Source: Acidobacteriota bacterium
Lineage (GTDB): Bacteria; Acidobacteriota; Blastocatellia; RBC074
DNA length: 64,000 bases
Reading direction: 5' to 3'
Assembly: GCA_018269055.1 (NCBI GenBank)
Contig: JAFDVI010000019.1
Location: 62,001-126,000 of the forward strand
Each line of letters begins with the position of its first letter. Position 1 is the stretch's first letter. Both the position numbers and the translations under genes were made by a program. The notes under the pieces are model-generated. The model did no database searches. It saw only the letters and a list, made by a program, of their open reading frames with translations, and was not told the origin of the DNA. Positions 61,484 through 64,000 of this stretch are shown here, piece by piece.

Positions 61484-64000
61484 ATGAGGACTAGAGAGAA
61501 ATTTACCACCCTCTCGCTGTTCGCGTTGTTGTGTGTAGCGCTATTGCCAGGAAAGAGTTTGGGGCAGGCGGTGTACGGCAGCGTGTTCGGTACGGTAACG
61601 GATCAAACGGGCGCGGCTGTCGCCAAAGCCAAAGTGACGATCACCAATACCGGAACCAATGTCAGCGAGACCACGGAAACCAATGTTTCTGGAAATTACA
61701 CCGTCACACGGTTAATTCCCGGAACCTATCGTATCAAAGTCGAAGCCCAGGGATTCAAGGCTTCTGTCGTTGATGCCGTTGTGGTCAACGTGGACACGGC
61801 TTCCAAAACCGACGTCGCGTTGCAAACAGGAGCTGTCAGTGAGGAGGTCACGATTACGGCGGAAGCTCCGTTGTTAAAAACTGACCGCGCGGATGTGGCC
61901 ACCACTTTTGAATCACGTCAGGTTACCGACCTGCCTATCCTTGATCGCAATTTCACCAAACTGATTTTGTTGACGCCCGGAACGCAGCAACTGCAATGGC
62001 AGCATGCGGCCAGCGAAAACCCGCAAGGCTCGACTCAGACGATGGTGAATGGCCAGAGTTTCAGCGGCACAGGATTCCAACTTGACGGAACCGAAAACCG
62101 AGATCCGATTCTGGGCATTATCGTCATCAATCCAAATTTCGAAGCCATCGGCGAAAGCAAGGTGACTTCGCAAAACTACGACGCCGAATTCGGGCAGGCC
62201 ATCGCGGGCGTGGCTTCGGTGTCCACCAAATCAGGCACCAATGACTTGCACGGCGCAGCATTCCTGTTCCGTCAGAACGACGTGTTGCAAGCGCGCAATC
62301 CTTTCTCGCAAGCTCGGAAGGATTCACTGACGGGGAAATTCATTCCCGATACGCTGAGGAGTCAATTTGGCGGAGCGATTGGCGGACGCATCATCAAAGA
62401 CAGGTTGTTTTTCTTCGGCGATTACGACGGTCTGCGCAGCAAAACCGGCGGCACGCGATTGCTGAGTGTTCCGACTGCCGCAGCGCGCACGGGCGATTTG
62501 AGCGCTTATGGAGTGAATATTTACGACCCGGCGACCTCTGTTTTTGATGCCAATGGCGCACTGGTTTCACGCTCTCAATTCACTGGCAACAAGATTCCCA
62601 CCAATCGTTTGTCCGCCCAGGCGTTAAATGTGCTCAAACTGATTCCGTTGCCAAACGCGCCGGGAAGGTTAAATGGCACAACGGACAACTATGTGGCCTC
62701 TGGTATCGAAGGTTTTGACAAAGACAGCTTTGATGTTCGCTCCGACTTCAAAGCGACAGAAAAGCTGAGCATGTTTGGCCGCTACAGCTTTGCCGACTTT
62801 ACGCGCAATGGACCAACTGCCTTTGGTGCAGGGGGTGGCTCGGAACTGGTTTCCCTTGGCGGTGCGTCGAAAGTGCGCAACCAGAGCGTGGCCTATGGTT
62901 TTGATTACACCTGGAATTCCACGTTGATCACCGATTTCCGATTTGGCTTTTTCCGTTACAAGGTCAATGTATTGCCCTTCGATTACGGCAAAACCACGGC
63001 GAAAGATGCCGGTATCAACGGATTGAACAACGACGATTTCAGCTCTGGTTTGTTTGCCGGATTTATTGATGGCAACGGCGGCACGGGCGGCACGAACTTC
63101 GGTTCCGGCCTTGGCGTCAATCGCTGCAATTGCCCGTTGGACCAGGACGAAAATCAGTACCAGTTTGTCAGCAACACTACGAAATTCGTGGGTAACCACT
63201 CTTTCAAATTCGGTGTGGACGTCCGTCGCGCTTACAACCTGCGTGTGCCCAGCGACACCCATCGCTCAGGCGAATTGAGCTTCAACAACAATCGTACCGC
63301 CAGTACGAGCGGCGGCGGTCTTGGAGTGGCAACGTTCCTGTTGGGCGATGTGACCAGTTTTGGTCGTTACATCAGTTCCAGCACGGATGCGCGTGAACGT
63401 CAGTGGCGTCATTTCTACTACGGTCAGGATTCCTGGCGCCTGAATCAGAAATTGACGCTCAACTACGGACTTCGCGCCGACGTCATCAATCCGCAATCCA
63501 TCAACGCTCCGGGCAACGCAGGATACCTGAGCCTGGAAACCGGCCAGATCAGCACAGTTGGTGTTGGTTCGACTGAATTGAACGGCAACGTGGAAAATTC
63601 GGTCAACTTCGCGCCGCGACTGGCGTTGAGTTACAAGGTGAACGACAAACTGGTTGTTCGCGCAGGATATGGCCGCAGTTATGACATCGGTGTGTTCGGC
63701 TCAGTCTTTGGCCACTCGGTCACGCAAAATCTGCCGGTGCTTGCCGTGCAGCGCATAGACAATGGGTCCTTCAATCGTGCGTTCAACCTGGCAGATGGCG
63801 CCCCGGCGTTCACGCAATTCTACGGTCTGGACAAATCCCCGAAAGACCCAACGGCAAAAACCAATACTTCGCTTCCGTCGAGCGGCCAGTTCTTCCTGCC
63901 GAACAACGTTTTCGCGCGTGCATTGCCCAGCAAGATGCGATTGCCAACCGTGGACGCGTATAACGTGACCGTGCAGTATCAGTTGACCAACAAGATGTCG
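61484..64000 (+). CDS. TonB-dependent receptor with carboxypeptidase-regulatory-like N-terminus, partial (C-terminus beyond window)
   Basis: At least 839 codons with no stop at the window end; AGGAGGGA lies upstream of ATG 61484. The chain opens MRTREKFTTLSLFALLCVAL with a signal peptide, then a carboxypeptidase-regulatory-like beta-sandwich (about 28-125: GSVFGTVTDQTGAAVAKAKV, NVSGNYTVTRLIPGTYRIKV). A plug domain follows (about 140-260, including DLPILDRNFTKLILLTPGTQ and NYDAEFGQAIAGVASVSTKS). From about 270 the beta-barrel strands begin. This is the Oar-like receptor class abundant in Acidobacteria, used for import or surface display of large substrates. The adjacent winged-helix regulator may control it. 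Confidence 0.93.
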   Translation, partial: MRTREKFTTLSLFALLCVALLPGKSLGQAVYGSVFGTVTDQTGAAVAKAKVTITNTGTNVSETTETNVSGNYTVTRLIPGTYRIKVEAQGFKASVVDAVVVNVDTASKTDVALQTGAVSEEVTITAEAPLLKTDRADVATTFESRQVTDLPILDRNFTKLILLTPGTQQLQWQHAASENPQGSTQTMVNGQSFSGTGFQLDGTENRDPILGIIVINPNFEAIGESKVTSQNYDAEFGQAIAGVASVSTKSGTNDLHGAAFLFRQNDVLQARNPFSQARKDSLTGKFIPDTLRSQFGGAIGGRIIKDRLFFFGDYDGLRSKTGGTRLLSVPTAAARTGDLSAYGVNIYDPATSVFDANGALVSRSQFTGNKIPTNRLSAQALNVLKLIPLPNAPGRLNGTTDNYVASGIEGFDKDSFDVRSDFKATEKLSMFGRYSFADFTRNGPTAFGAGGGSELVSLGGASKVRNQSVAYGFDYTWNSTLITDFRFGFFRYKVNVLPFDYGKTTAKDAGINGLNNDDFSSGLFAGFIDGNGGTGGTNFGSGLGVNRCNCPLDQDENQYQFVSNTTKFVGNHSFKFGVDVRRAYNLRVPSDTHRSGELSFNNNRTASTSGGGLGVATFLLGDVTSFGRYISSSTDARERQWRHFYYGQDSWRLNQKLTLNYGLRADVINPQSINAPGNAGYLSLETGQISTVGVGSTELNGNVENSVNFAPRLALSYKVNDKLVVRAGYGRSYDIGVFGSVFGHSVTQNLPVLAVQRIDNGSFNRAFNLADGAPAFTQFYGLDKSPKDPTAKTNTSLPSSGQFFLPNNVFARALPSKMRLPTVDAYNVTVQYQLTNKMS

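Overview
This 64 kb window looks like chromosomal DNA of an acidobacterium, most likely from the Blastocatellia side of the phylum. The evidence is a C-terminal domain of the Solibacter paralog type on a 2,095-residue exported protein, a giant NHL/BNR secreted protein, an ASPIC/UnbV protein, a DUF1549/DUF1553 protein, a carboxypeptidase-regulatory TonB-dependent receptor of the Oar-like kind preceded by a winged-helix regulator typical of Acidobacteria, Tat-exported sugar isomerase-like proteins, and many palindromic intergenic repeats. Base composition is moderately GC-rich by eye. No plasmid, phage or IS transposase gene was seen.

Region 1 (1-12.5 kb, minus strand) is a Bat-type operon driven by a good sigma70-like promoter at 12515-12544. 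In transcription order it encodes a VWA/glutamine-amidotransferase-like membrane protein, a caspase/C13-like lipoprotein whose expected catalytic Cys is Ser, a small nucleotidyltransferase-fold protein, a TPR gluzincin metallopeptidase, a DUF4159 protein, a MoxR ATPase, a four-helix-bundle protein, a DUF58 protein, a BatA-like VWA protein and a DUF4258 protein that runs off the window. Several genes overlap by ATGA. The four-helix-bundle gene is flanked by inverted arrays of a 7-base repeat and looks like an inserted cassette.

Region 2 (12.6-30.4 kb) holds a small membrane protein, the giant secreted propeller protein, a cohesin-dockerin-cohesin protein, gamma-glutamyltransferase, a small coiled-coil protein, fused formiminotransferase-cyclodeaminase, an S9 peptidase, and an isomerase/xylulokinase pair. 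The gaps carry MITE-like palindromes.

Region 3 (30.4-35.4 kb) is the most disturbed. A 243-bp palindromic element sits inside another palindromic repeat. Next come four consecutive AT-richer zinc-ribbon genes, a degenerate tRNA-like segment, a 5'-truncated formate/nitrite transporter, an FAH-family hydrolase and an orphan sugar ABC permease.

Region 4 (35.4-47.7 kb) contains a PD40/TolB-like protein, the rpsO-pnp operon with promoter and intrinsic terminator, a tandem pair of covarying structured elements at 39919-40196, two small genes, a DUF1549/DUF1553 protein, an ECF sigma/anti-sigma/TonB-C-terminal operon and a fatty acid desaturase.

Region 5 (47.8-64 kb) has tRNA-His with its own promoter, a lipid-type ABC exporter, a DUF6526 protein, a long coiled-coil protein, a multi-span membrane protein, a TPR protein, a Tat-exported isomerase-like protein, a divergent GDSL esterase/LolD-like pair, an ASPIC/UnbV protein, and a winged-helix regulator divergent from a partial TonB-dependent receptor. 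The features most worth following up are the tandem structured element, the heptamer-flanked cassette, the zinc-ribbon cluster and the nested palindromic element.
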